From: Cyclobacteriaceae bacterium
GTDB lineage: Bacteria > Bacteroidota > Bacteroidia > Cytophagales > Cyclobacteriaceae
Assembly: GCA_028284125.1 (NCBI GenBank)
Contig: JANQSI010000004.1
Location: 1-64,000, forward strand
DNA length: 64,000 bases
Direction: 5' to 3'
Numbering within the stretch: position 1 is the first letter of the stretch; each line of letters starts with the position of its first letter. A model generated the notes under the pieces. It did no database searches and was not told the origin of the DNA. It saw nothing but the letters and a program-made list of their open reading frames with translations. Position numbers and translations under genes: made by a program. This document shows, piece after piece, positions 51,924 to 61,380 of the stretch.

Positions 51924-51929
51924 AACGCT

Positions 51930-52796
51930 ATGAAATTTGGAGGAGTTGAAAACCCTGAATTAGTTGATTTCACCTTGCCCGACGATCATCCGGATACAGC
52001 CAATGTATTGAGAAATGGATCAGACCTTGAGCGTGTGTTTGTTGGATGCGCCAAATGGAATCGCCAGGATCTGAAGAAATTCTATCCAAGAGGTACAAAA
52101 GATGAATTGACCTATTATGCGACTCAATTCAATTCGATAGAACTTAATGCCACTTTTTATAATCATTTCAGTGAAGAACAAATGATGAAATGGGTGGAAA
52201 AGACTCCAGACACGTTCAAATTCTTCCCAAAAGTTCACCAGATGATTAGCCATATCAAAAGGCTAAACAATGTCGAAGAATCCATCGAATTCTATACTTC
52301 CAACATCCGAAACCTTGGTGATAAGTTGGGTATGTGCTTTCTACAGTTGCATAACAACTTCAAGCCACAAAACATGGACCGCTTGATTACGGCAGTTGAA
52401 TATTGGCCAAAAGACATTCCCTTGGCAATTGAACTGAGAAATACCGAGTGGTTCAATGATGAAGAAATCGCCAATGAAGTTTATGATCTTTTCGAGAAAA
52501 ATGGAATCTCAAATATTATCACTGACACTGCTGGTCGCCGTGATTTACTTCATATGAGGCTGACTTCTCCTGATGTATTTGTGAGGTACGTAGGAGCGAA
52601 CCATGAAAGTGATTATTCAAGATTAGATGACTGGCTCGCAAGGGTATCAAAATGGAAAGCGGCTGGCATGCGGAATTTGTACTTCTTTGTTCATCAAAAC
52701 CTGGAAAAGGAATCGCCGGTTCTTTCGGCTTATTTCATTGAGAAGCTGAATGATGAATTTGGACTTGATTTGAATGTGCCGGAAGGAGTGGCATAA
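51930..52796 (+). CDS. DUF72-domain protein (YecE-like)
   Basis: VFVGCAKWNRQDLKKFYPRGTKDELTYYATQFNSIELNATFYNHFSEEQMMKWVEKTPDTFKFFPKVHQMISH. Confidence 0.92.
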   Translation: MKFGGVENPELVDFTLPDDHPDTANVLRNGSDLERVFVGCAKWNRQDLKKFYPRGTKDELTYYATQFNSIELNATFYNHFSEEQMMKWVEKTPDTFKFFPKVHQMISHIKRLNNVEESIEFYTSNIRNLGDKLGMCFLQLHNNFKPQNMDRLITAVEYWPKDIPLAIELRNTEWFNDEEIANEVYDLFEKNGISNIITDTAGRRDLLHMRLTSPDVFVRYVGANHESDYSRLDDWLARVSKWKAAGMRNLYFFVHQNLEKESPVLSAYFIEKLNDEFGLDLNVPEGVA

Positions 52797-52807
52797 TATC
52801 GGAAAAG

Positions 52808-53207
52808 TGTAACTCTAAATTTATTTCAGAGTCTTCCACTTTATTTGTGAAATCAGAATAGAGTTTGCATGAAGATGCTGAACCAAGTTCAGCATGACAT
52901 TAGAGCATGACATTAGGTGATTGATTCATATCACAATGAAGTTCCCGAGAACTTGTTTCAGGTCTTCCATTTTATCTGTGCAGTCAGAATGGGTTTAGCA
53001 CGAAGATGTTGAAACAAGTTCAGCATGACACTAGGTGATCAATCATACACAATGCCGTCACCCTGAACTTGTTTCAGGGTTTTCCATTTTTATTTGTGAA
53101 ATCAGAATGGGGCTTGTATGAAGATGCTGAAACGAGTTCAGCATGACACTAGGTGATGATCAATCATACACGGTGTAAGTCACCCTGAACTTGTTTCAGG
53201 GTCTTCC
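52808..53207. repeat. Imperfect ~120-bp tandem array of nested hairpins (REP/RU-like), about 3.5 units
   Basis: Alternating ...CCCTGAACTTGTTTCAGGGTCTTCC... and ...AAGATGCTGAAACRAGTTCAGCATGAC... arms; GTCTTCC-type landmarks at about 52831, 52962, 53079, 53201. Confidence 0.9.
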
Positions 53208-53259
53208 TGAGCTATTAAATGTTTGGGATGGTGATATTCACTTGCGTTCAAACAAAAAA

Positions 53260-53281
53260 CCATCCATGAATTCATGGATGG
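53260..53281 (-). terminator. Hairpin terminator for the minus-strand 53309 gene
   Basis: Perfect 22-bp palindrome CCATCCATGAATTCATGGATGG with T-rich tract on the minus strand. Confidence 0.7.
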
Positions 53282-53308
53282 CCTGATCAAGTATAAGTGG
53301 ATTAAAAC

Positions 53309-53704
53309 TTATCTCTTTCGCGCACGTCTGTGCCTCATTCGATCGCGCATTCGTTCTCTTCGTTCTTTCCTATTCAGATGAATCTCTTTTCTAATTAAAG
53401 ACAACTCCGCCATCTGATTTTGATTCAATATTCCTTTCAGATCCTCGTCCTTCTGATCAACAATATCTGCAACAGCTCTCAGTTTTTCACTCCTGGTTTT
53501 GCTTTCATCTTCCCGAATGCTCTTTAACTCAGGTCTGTATTTTTCTCTTAAGGCTTTAAGTTGTTCCGTTTGATCGTCAGTAAGCTCCAGCCGAGTTTTA
53601 ATCTCATCGCGTTTCTTTTTGATCCGCTCGTTTACTTCCCTATCCTGAGCCACAAGAACATTTGCCGCCACTAAAATTCCAAGTGCTATAATTAGTTTTT
53701 TCAT
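53309..53704 (-). CDS. Exported Spy/CpxP-like helical protein
   Basis: Signal peptide; RLELTDDQTEQLKALREKYRPELKSIREDESKTRSEKLRAVADIVDQKDEDLKGILNQNQMAEL. Confidence 0.7.
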   Translation of the reverse strand: MKKLIIALGILVAANVLVAQDREVNERIKKKRDEIKTRLELTDDQTEQLKALREKYRPELKSIREDESKTRSEKLRAVADIVDQKDEDLKGILNQNQMAELSLIRKEIHLNRKERRERMRDRMRHRRARKR

Positions 53705-53758
53705 TGTCGTGTTGTTTGGTGCTTAGACAATAAGAAATGGAAAAGGTTTAATGGACAT

Positions 53759-54532
53759 CTATTCGAATCGCAGATGTTTTACTGATTCACCAGAATTTCT
53801 AAGCTCTTCAAGCGATTCAATTCCAATATCCAGATGATTGGTAACAAATTTGTTAGTCACTTTTTTGTCACTTTCCGAGGTTTTTACACCTTCCGGGACC
53901 ATCGGATTGTCGGAAACGAGTAGTAGCGCGCCACGAGGAATTTTATTCACAAAACCCACTGTGAAAAGAGTCGCTGTTTCCATGTCAATTGCAGAAGCAC
54001 GAATCGATCGCAGGTATTCTTTGAATTCTTCATCGTGTTCCCAAACCCTTCGGTTCATCGTGTAAACGGTTCCGGTCCAGTAGTCGAATCCTTTTGCTTT
54101 GATCACGTGAGAAATTGCACGCTGCAATCGAAACGAAGGTAATGCTGGAACTTCGGAGGGTAAGTAATCGTCTGAAGTTCCTTCTCCCCGAATGGCAGCA
54201 ATTGGAAGGATGAGATCACCGAGTTGGTTCGTTTTCTTGAGACCACCACATTTTCCCAGAAATAGTACCGCTTTGGGTGAGATTGAAGAAAGAAGGTCCA
54301 TGACAGTTGCAGCCAAAGCACTTCCCATTCCGAAATTGATGATGGTAATATCCTTGTGTGTGGCAGTTTGCATTGAGCCACCTTCACCTTTGATTTCAAC
54401 GCCAAATTTTTCTGAAAACATAACTACATAGTTGGGGAAATTGGTAAGTAGAATGTACTTGCCAAATTCATTAAGTCCGGTACCCGTATAACGTGGCAAC
54501 CAATTGTCAACTATTTCTTTTTTTGTTTTCAT
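53759..54532 (-). CDS. amn: AMP nucleosidase
   Basis: MKTKKEIVDNWLPRYTGTGLNEFGKYILLTNFPNYVVMF; LGKCGGLK; AIDMETATLFTVGF; LLVSDNPMVPEGVKT (nucleoside phosphorylase fold). Confidence 0.9.
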   Translation of the reverse strand: MKTKKEIVDNWLPRYTGTGLNEFGKYILLTNFPNYVVMFSEKFGVEIKGEGGSMQTATHKDITIINFGMGSALAATVMDLLSSISPKAVLFLGKCGGLKKTNQLGDLILPIAAIRGEGTSDDYLPSEVPALPSFRLQRAISHVIKAKGFDYWTGTVYTMNRRVWEHDEEFKEYLRSIRASAIDMETATLFTVGFVNKIPRGALLLVSDNPMVPEGVKTSESDKKVTNKFVTNHLDIGIESLEELRNSGESVKHLRFE

Positions 54533-54607
54533 GTGTACAAATGTACGCGAGATTTCACGGACTCCTTTTATTGGTTTTTTGATTTAAAAGAGTGAATTTT
54601 TATAAAA

Positions 54608-54659
54608 ACTGCAATTACGAATAAAATAATGTAACTATTTTTACTGCAATTACGAATAA
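54608..54659 (+). promoter_or_regulatory. Candidate PadR-type operator: 17-bp direct repeat
   Basis: ACTGCAATTACGAATAA at 54608-54624 and 54643-54659, 35 bp apart, just upstream of the padR-like start. Confidence 0.55.
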
Positions 54660-54668
54660 TATGAGATT

Positions 54669-55007
54669 ATGAAGAAAACGAAACTTGGGGAATTCGAAGA
54701 ATTAGTATTACTCACTGTCATTGTTTTGGCGGAAGAAGCGTATGGAGTGGAAATCAAACGCGAGCTCGAATCCAGGCTAAAAGAAACTTTGAGTGTCGGA
54801 TCCATTCAGTCTGCTTTGAAGCGAATGGAAGAAAAAGGTTTTTTGACTTCTGAATTTGGAGAAGCAACAGGCAAGCGAGGAGGGAAGAGAAAACGAATTT
54901 ACACTGCCACACCTTATGCGCATCGAATTTTGACAGAGATGAAAGATATTCGATCCCAGCTTTGGGAAGCAATACCAGAACCGATGATTAGTTTCCAGGG
55001 ATTATGA
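54669..55007 (+). CDS. PadR-family transcriptional regulator
   Basis: LGEFEELVLLTVIVLAEEAYGVEIKRELESRLKETLSVGSIQSALKRMEEKGFLTSEFGEATGKRGGKRKRIYTATPYA. Confidence 0.95.
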   Translation: MKKTKLGEFEELVLLTVIVLAEEAYGVEIKRELESRLKETLSVGSIQSALKRMEEKGFLTSEFGEATGKRGGKRKRIYTATPYAHRILTEMKDIRSQLWEAIPEPMISFQGL

Positions 55008-57625
55008 AAAATCAAAATCACATCCAACCACCGAAATGGCCACTGGCTGTTCTACGATTTTTCATGAAAAAGGAATTCCTCGAGGAAATTGAGGGTGACA
55101 TGGAAGAGATATACCAAGATTACCTGGATAAGCACTCTCGAAAAAAGGCAGGCCGATTGTATGCTTTAGAAACCTTGAAACTGTTACGTCCTAATCTTTT
55201 AGGGAGAATTAGAGTTCTGAGCCGATTTAACAATTACTTATTGCTAAAACATTATTTCAAAGTTGGATGGAGAAGCATAAAAAAGGACAAAGTAAGTGCG
55301 ATGATCAATATCAGCGGACTAACTATAGCGCTTACCGTTTTTCTTGTTCTGTCGGTATTTGTGAAATATGAATCAAATTTTGATAGTCATCATGCATTGG
55401 CTAATCGAACGTTCCGTGTGGTACAGCATACACACTATCCGGAAGAGGAATTGTATTGGAACACCACAGCATATCCATTGGCCGCTGCGCTTCGTGAAGA
55501 TTTCCACAACATCGAATTAGTTACGCAGACTGCAGGTCCATTTGATCGCGTGTTCAGTATTGACGCTGAAAAAGGAGAGCGTCATCTATTCGAAAGTGAT
55601 TACGTTCTTTTTGTCGATTCTTATTACCCACAGGTATTTGATCTCAATTGGATACATGGCGATCCCACGACAGCACTCGGTGAATTTGGTAATGTGGTTC
55701 TGACTGAAAGTTTAGCGAAACGATATTTTGGTGAAACTTCCAATGCGTTGGGAAAGCAAATGATGCTCAACGCTAAAGATCCATTGGTGGTGACTGGCGT
55801 TGTAAAAGATGCTCCTGGGAATTCGAATTTGCGTTACGAGATTTTGATTCCGTACCAGTTTTTTAAACATCACAATAATTATTTCGCGAATAATTGGTCA
55901 GGAAATTATCAAGGAACCACATTTGTTGTATTGCCTGAAAATGGTTCGGAAGCAGAAATTGAGACCGCTTTTGTTACCTGGAAAAAGAAGTACTTGAGCA
56001 CTGATGATGATCAGCGAATCGATTATTTCTTACAGCCATTGAAATCAGCTCATACGCAAACGTTGTACGGAAGTAGTCCTGGTAGTTATATGGTGCCTCG
56101 AACTATTCTAAATGCTGCGGTTTTTGTAGCTGCATTCATTTTACTTATTGCTGTTGTGAATTTTGTCAATCTTGTTACAGCGAGAGCAGGAATGAGATCT
56201 CGAGAAGTAGGAATCAGAAAAGCCATCGGTAGTTCACGAGCAAACCTGATTAAACAGTTCATTCTCGAAAATGTGATTCTGGTTTTAATCACCATTTGCC
56301 TGTCCGTTTTGGCGACACAATTGGTTCTTGATTCGTTAAATAAATCGTTGACAATTATCAACTTACAATTAGTTCTCACATGGGATGAGGCCATGCTTGT
56401 TTTAACTGCGGGTGTTTTAACAATCATTTTTTCGACTATTTATCCAGCTGTTGTTTTGTCCTCTTATCAACCTATTAAAGCGTTGAGAAATGAGATTACA
56501 CTGAAAGGTACACGGCTTAGAAAATCATTAACGCTGTTCCAATTTTCAATTGTTCAGGTGTTCATCATAGCCTCGATCATTGTGGGTAGTCAAATGCAAT
56601 TTTTCAAGGACAAAGATTTAGGGTTCAGTTCGGATGCCGTTTTGATAGCTCCAATCCCTCGTTTTGAAAAGTTGAATGTTTTTCAAGAAAGCATTATTTC
56701 AGACAGTAAGTTCGAATCTGTTTCATTCGGTTCAGGCCCCCCTATGGCAATTAATGGTCGTCAATTAGGCACAACTTTTCGACTTCCGCATCAAACAGAA
56801 GTAGAAGGATTTCATGCAGAAATGAAGATTGGCGATCCAAAGTATCTTGATTTCTTTGGTTTGGAGTTAATCGCTGGCAGGAATTTCAGGGAAAACAAGC
56901 GCGGGTTCGATGAATTTATTGTGAATGAAACGGTACTGGAGAATTTGAATTGGACCGCAGAGGAAGCATTAGGGAAAAAACTAAGGATTAATGAGGGAGA
57001 AGCAACTATTGTTGGAGTGATTAAAAACTTTCACAACAATTCACTTCAGCGAGAGATTACGCCTGTCATTTTGATGAACTGGGATTATTTTCAAGATTTT
57101 GCTTTTATAAAATCAGCAGGCTCCAATGCTGCTCAACTGATCAAACTAGAAGAAATCTGGAAAGCTACTTTTCCTACCTCAATTTATAGTTACGGATTTC
57201 TCGACGATTCAATTGAGCGAGAATATGCGCTTGAACAACTTATTCTAAAGGGATTCAGTGTTTTTTCAATTCTCGTCATAATTATTGGGAGTCTAGGTCT
57301 TTTTGGTTTAATGTCGTTTATCACACTTCGCAAAACCAAAGAGGTAGGCATTCGAAAAGTGCTGGGAGCATCCATTTCACAAATTGTGCTCTTTTTTTCA
57401 AAGGAGTTTATTTACCTGATTGCGCTAGCTTTTCTGGTTGCCACTCCTATTGCATACTACTTCATGGATGCCTGGCTCCAAGATTTCGTCTATCGAATCG
57501 ATTTATCCATTTGGATGTTTGCGATTGGTGGTGCGCTTACATTGACAGTGGCAGGAATGGCTTCCTTTTTCCAAATAGCGAAAGCAGTAACCATCAATCC
57601 GGTGGAAACACTGAGCAGTGAATAA
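55004..57625 (+). CDS. FtsX/MacB-type ABC transporter permease with N-terminal prefix domain
   Basis: N-terminal LEEIEGDMEEIYQDYLDKHSRKKAGRLYALETLKLLRP prefix, two FtsX domains (REVGIRKAIGSSRANLIKQFILENV; KEVGIRKVLGASISQIVLFFSKEF); overlaps padR-like gene by 4 nt. Confidence 0.95.
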   Translation: MKNQNHIQPPKWPLAVLRFFMKKEFLEEIEGDMEEIYQDYLDKHSRKKAGRLYALETLKLLRPNLLGRIRVLSRFNNYLLLKHYFKVGWRSIKKDKVSAMINISGLTIALTVFLVLSVFVKYESNFDSHHALANRTFRVVQHTHYPEEELYWNTTAYPLAAALREDFHNIELVTQTAGPFDRVFSIDAEKGERHLFESDYVLFVDSYYPQVFDLNWIHGDPTTALGEFGNVVLTESLAKRYFGETSNALGKQMMLNAKDPLVVTGVVKDAPGNSNLRYEILIPYQFFKHHNNYFANNWSGNYQGTTFVVLPENGSEAEIETAFVTWKKKYLSTDDDQRIDYFLQPLKSAHTQTLYGSSPGSYMVPRTILNAAVFVAAFILLIAVVNFVNLVTARAGMRSREVGIRKAIGSSRANLIKQFILENVILVLITICLSVLATQLVLDSLNKSLTIINLQLVLTWDEAMLVLTAGVLTIIFSTIYPAVVLSSYQPIKALRNEITLKGTRLRKSLTLFQFSIVQVFIIASIIVGSQMQFFKDKDLGFSSDAVLIAPIPRFEKLNVFQESIISDSKFESVSFGSGPPMAINGRQLGTTFRLPHQTEVEGFHAEMKIGDPKYLDFFGLELIAGRNFRENKRGFDEFIVNETVLENLNWTAEEALGKKLRINEGEATIVGVIKNFHNNSLQREITPVILMNWDYFQDFAFIKSAGSNAAQLIKLEEIWKATFPTSIYSYGFLDDSIEREYALEQLILKGFSVFSILVIIIGSLGLFGLMSFITLRKTKEVGIRKVLGASISQIVLFFSKEFIYLIALAFLVATPIAYYFMDAWLQDFVYRIDLSIWMFAIGGALTLTVAGMASFFQIAKAVTINPVETLSSE

Positions 57626-57746
57626 GTTGGATTGAATGTGCCATTTGATGAATTGAATTCATAGTTACGTGTAGAAAAGCTCATCCATATTTCTTGATTA
57701 CGATGCTTGTTCTGAGCTGATTTGTAAAACATAAAACTCAAATCAC

Positions 57747-58139
57747 ATGAATAATCAGATCAACTATTACCGGGAAAAACTGGAGTATGAATGGGATTCG
57801 GCAGACTTGTTCGAAAACCTTGAAAAAAGAACGGATATCGTTGTTATAGATACCAGAAAGGAATTTGCTTACGACCAGGAACATATTCCCTCTTCAATCA
57901 ACTTTCCCCACCGGACGATGGATGAAGAAACCACTACGCATATGAATCGATCCAAGATTTATGTCTGCTACTGTGACGGAATCGGTTGTAATGGATCTAC
58001 CAAAGGCGCATTAAAAATGGCCAAACTTGGATTCAACGTTCGAGAACTCATTGGCGGACTTGACTGGTGGAAAAGAGATGGCTATTCAACCGAGGGAAAT
58101 GAAGCAACAAGTGGAGTAGAAGTTCAGTGTGCTTGTTAG
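57747..58139 (+). CDS. Rhodanese-like domain protein
   Basis: IVVIDTRKEFAYDQEHIPSSINFPHRTMDEE...IYVCYCDGIGCNGSTKGALKMAKLGFNVRELIGGLDWWKRDGY. Confidence 0.93.
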   Translation: MNNQINYYREKLEYEWDSADLFENLEKRTDIVVIDTRKEFAYDQEHIPSSINFPHRTMDEETTTHMNRSKIYVCYCDGIGCNGSTKGALKMAKLGFNVRELIGGLDWWKRDGYSTEGNEATSGVEVQCAC

Positions 58140-58267
58140 TTGATAGTAGTCAGTTGACAGTTAGTAGTCAGTTGTTAGTTGACAGTAGTAAGTAGTAAGT
58201 TTAGCTTTTGAACCAAAATCTATACGAAGGTCTAAAGTCCAAAAATCTACAATCTAAAATCCCACAA

Positions 58268-58600
58268 ATGGTTACCTGTTTCTTAAAATACATCATTGAC
58301 CCGTATCGCATTCCGGAATTTGAAGATTACGCTAAAAAATGGATCGATTTGGTTAACCAGACCGGAGGCGTTCATCATGGATACTTGCTTCCTCATGAAG
58401 GACCAAACAATGTTGCTTACGCGTCTTTCTCCTTTCCTTCCATGACTGATTATGAAGTTTATCGAAAGGAATTTGATACCAACCCAGCGTTTCTGAAAGT
58501 GATGGAGGATGCATTTGAAAAGAAATTCATCATTAGCTATGAAAGAAGTTTTATGCGACCTGTTTTTGAAGGATTTACTGACAAGGCGCGAATTGAATAA
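58268..58600 (+). CDS. NIPSNAP-like/dimeric alpha-beta barrel protein
   Basis: MVTCFLKYIIDPYRIPEFEDYAKKWIDLVNQTGGVHHGYLLPHEGPNNVAYASFSFPSMTDYEVYRKEF; ATG at 58268. Confidence 0.85.
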   Translation: MVTCFLKYIIDPYRIPEFEDYAKKWIDLVNQTGGVHHGYLLPHEGPNNVAYASFSFPSMTDYEVYRKEFDTNPAFLKVMEDAFEKKFIISYERSFMRPVFEGFTDKARIE

Positions 58601-58641
58601 TTCTGAGTTTTAGTAGCTTCGGGATTCAGAAAATCCATTCG

Positions 58642-59124
58642 ATGGAAGAACCTAGAATTGTAGAAGTTGTAGAGCGGAAACTTATCGCGTCAAGAATGAC
58701 CATGTCTCTTGCGAATCATAAAGTAAGAAAGCTTTGGCAATCGTTTAGACCCAGAGTAAAAGAAATTCCGAATCGACTGGGTACTGATTTCTTTTCCATC
58801 CAACATTATTCGAAAGATTTCAAGATGTCAGATTTCAGACCCACAACTGAGTTTGACAAACTAGCCGCTGTAGAAGTTGAAAGTCATAATGTGCCGATAC
58901 CACAGGGGATGGAAGCTTACAATCTTGCTGGTGGTAAATACGCCATATTTATTCATCATGGTCCCGCATCTGCTTTTGCCAAAACTTTCCAACACATTTA
59001 TGGTATCTGGATCCCTCAATCAAAATATGAGTTAGATAACAGAGATCAGTTTGAAATTCTAGGAGAAAACTATCGACCGGATGATCCGAACGCGGAAGAG
59101 GAAGTCTGGATCCCCATTAAATAA
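58642..59124 (+). CDS. GyrI-like effector-binding domain protein
   Basis: EPRIVEVVERKLIASRMTMSLANHKVRKLWQSFRPR...GGKYAIFIHHGPASAFAKTFQHIYGIWIPQSKYELDNRDQFEILGENY. Confidence 0.88.
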   Translation: MEEPRIVEVVERKLIASRMTMSLANHKVRKLWQSFRPRVKEIPNRLGTDFFSIQHYSKDFKMSDFRPTTEFDKLAAVEVESHNVPIPQGMEAYNLAGGKYAIFIHHGPASAFAKTFQHIYGIWIPQSKYELDNRDQFEILGENYRPDDPNAEEEVWIPIK

Positions 59125-59161
59125 TTCGAGACTTATTTTCTCATAACTCGTACTATTGTAA

Positions 59162-60259
59162 ATGCAATTTGAGATCTCGCCTATCCAGCTGATTACCATT
59201 GGTGCGGTGATGAATGGATTCGTTTTTGCCTTTCTTCTTTTCGAAAAAAAGGAAAACCGTCAGGCGAACAGGTTCTTGTCATTGATGATCTTATCGATGT
59301 GTCTCACATTCACGCCTTTCATAATTGAGACTCACTTCTGGAATACTTACGAATGGTTGGCATGGCTTCCTTTTTCACTTGCATATTGGATTGGGCCTTC
59401 GTTTTATTTCTATATAAGAACCTTGACCGGTGCTTCTGTACATTTCAGGAAAAAAGATCTTTGGCATTTCGCACCGATTGTTCTTAACTATTTGCACAGT
59501 ATCTATCATGCAATAATTGTCAACACCAATCCTTGGCCAATATTTCATCACGTCGCTGAGGTTTTAGAATCAGCAGCGATAGTTTCTGTTGTGATCTATC
59601 TTATTGTTTCATTCAAACTCGTCAAGAAGTATCAAAGATCTCTATTGGATAATGTATCCACGATTGAAAAGATTGATTTGAGATGGGTCAATCAAATTAT
59701 CTATGTGATAGGCGTTTGCTGCTTGCTTATAATAATCTTTCTAGTTGTAAGCCAGACTGTCGGCGGGAGATATGCGCTTATTGAATGGGATGATCCGCGA
59801 GCCTTTATTTTACTGCTTTATTCCTGTATTCTCTATTGGTTGAGTATTAGTGGATTCAAACAGGCACAAACACATAAAATTCCGCTTTCGGATTTTTCGG
59901 TGGAAACAAATCAAGAAGAGTTTTCGGCGATCATTCGAACATTGAAAGAATCAATTGAGCGAGACAAACTGTACAGAAACCAAGAGTTCTCATTGGCTGA
60001 TCTAAGCAAAGCGACCGAAATAGCTGAAAGGGCCATTTCTGATTCAATCAATCAAGAGCTTGGGAAGAACTTTTTTCAATTCATCAATGAGTACAGGGTG
60101 GAGGAAGTAAAAGCCATGTTAAAAGACCCCAAGAAGGATCATTTGAAAATTATGAGTTTGGCCTTGGATGCCGGTTTCAATTCGAAAGCTACCTTCAACA
60201 GGATCTTCAAAACGTATACCGGACAAACACCCAACGACTTCAGAAATAGAAATTCTTAG
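59162..60259 (+). CDS. AraC-family regulator with multi-pass membrane N-terminus
   Basis: Hydrophobic N-terminal helices; C-terminal FFQFINEYRVEEVKAMLKDPKKDHLKIMSLALDAGFNSKATFNRIFKTYTGQTPNDFRNRN. Confidence 0.94.
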   Translation: MQFEISPIQLITIGAVMNGFVFAFLLFEKKENRQANRFLSLMILSMCLTFTPFIIETHFWNTYEWLAWLPFSLAYWIGPSFYFYIRTLTGASVHFRKKDLWHFAPIVLNYLHSIYHAIIVNTNPWPIFHHVAEVLESAAIVSVVIYLIVSFKLVKKYQRSLLDNVSTIEKIDLRWVNQIIYVIGVCCLLIIIFLVVSQTVGGRYALIEWDDPRAFILLLYSCILYWLSISGFKQAQTHKIPLSDFSVETNQEEFSAIIRTLKESIERDKLYRNQEFSLADLSKATEIAERAISDSINQELGKNFFQFINEYRVEEVKAMLKDPKKDHLKIMSLALDAGFNSKATFNRIFKTYTGQTPNDFRNRNS

Positions 60260-60347
60260 CTCAATACGGGTATTGAGACATCAAATCGGAACTTGAGACT
60301 TCCAACACTGGATGCTGGTCTAATTTGAGCCAAAACTCAAATCAGAC

Positions 60348-60866
60348 ATGAAAAAACAACTCTTCTATGCCACGTTGTTAATGACATCCATTAGCATTTC
60401 GGCGCAATCAATTAAAGACCTGGATTTCTTAATCGGTGAATGGGAAGTATTGGAAACGATCTATCCGGGAACCGATAAAGAGTACCAAGAAAAAGGAATA
60501 AGGATTTGCGAGTATTACCTGAATGGAAGTTTCATTAAATGTGAATCTTCTACTGTAGTTTCTACTTCTGGAAAAGAACGCTTTTATGCTTATGTGATTA
60601 ACTATGATAAGCGTGAAGATTGCTTTCGAGCTACGAACCTTGCAAACGATTTTCCATTGCAAGGCCAATTCAAATGGTTTCTCGATAAGGAAAACAAGCA
60701 AATTCTTGCCATCACTCCTAAGAATGTAATTGAAGATCGATTTTTTAGAGCTACCATTTCCTATGCCAATCCCAATAAACTGGTTTGGAATGGTTGGAGA
60801 AGTAAGTGGCTTGAGGACAAAGAATGGAAGCAGGTATTTAATGATGTCGCAACAAGAAAAAACTAA
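60348..60866 (+). CDS. Exported DUF1579-like protein, paralogue A
   Basis: Signal peptide; SIKDLDFLIGEWEVLETIYPGTDKEYQEKGIRICEYYLNGSFIKCES. Confidence 0.7.
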   Translation: MKKQLFYATLLMTSISISAQSIKDLDFLIGEWEVLETIYPGTDKEYQEKGIRICEYYLNGSFIKCESSTVVSTSGKERFYAYVINYDKREDCFRATNLANDFPLQGQFKWFLDKENKQILAITPKNVIEDRFFRATISYANPNKLVWNGWRSKWLEDKEWKQVFNDVATRKN

Positions 60867-60870
60867 CTGC

Positions 60871-61380
60871 ATGAAATCGAAGCAAATTAGTACGATACTG
60901 TTCATGATATTTGGTGTGACATTGGCATCTGCTCAATCGATTCAAGATCTGAATTTTCTAGTAGGGAAATGGGAGGTAAGTGAAATTGTATATGCTGGAA
61001 CTGACAAAGAATACATTGAAACCGGATCCCGAGAATGTGGCTATTACTTGGATGGATCATACATCAAATGTGAAACTCAGGGTCTTAGAAAAGGTCGCGA
61101 TCGGTGGTACACTTTTCTGATCAACTATGATTCGAATGAGAAATATTATAGAATCTTAAGTCTTTCCAGCGATTACCCGGAGGTGGGAATGAGTGCCTGG
61201 GAGATTGATAGTTCTGCTCAAATTATAAAAGGCAGGAGTCTCCAGGGATACGGTTCGATTCATAGATTAGATTTTCGAGATCGGGATAAAATCATATGGC
61301 AAGGATTGTATGCAGAAGCCAATGGTAATTCTGAATTGGAGTTGAATGCAATGTGGACTGAAACTGCAACAAGAAAATAA
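60871..61380 (+). CDS. Exported DUF1579-like protein, paralogue B
   Basis: ATG at 60871, 4 nt after paralogue A; SIQDLNFLVGKWEVSEIVYAGTDKEYIETGSRECGYYLDGSYIKCET. Confidence 0.7.
   Translation: MKSKQISTILFMIFGVTLASAQSIQDLNFLVGKWEVSEIVYAGTDKEYIETGSRECGYYLDGSYIKCETQGLRKGRDRWYTFLINYDSNEKYYRILSLSSDYPEVGMSAWEIDSSAQIIKGRSLQGYGSIHRLDFRDRDKIIWQGLYAEANGNSELELNAMWTETATRK

Noticed and set aside
52808-53207. Possible CRISPR array
   Set aside because: Repeats are ~120 bp imperfect units with self-complementary arms, intervening sequence is itself conserved between units, and no cas genes are present.
53838-54431. Plus- and minus-strand alternative ORFs within the AMP nucleosidase gene
   Set aside because: Overlap a confident nucleosidase CDS; no independent support.
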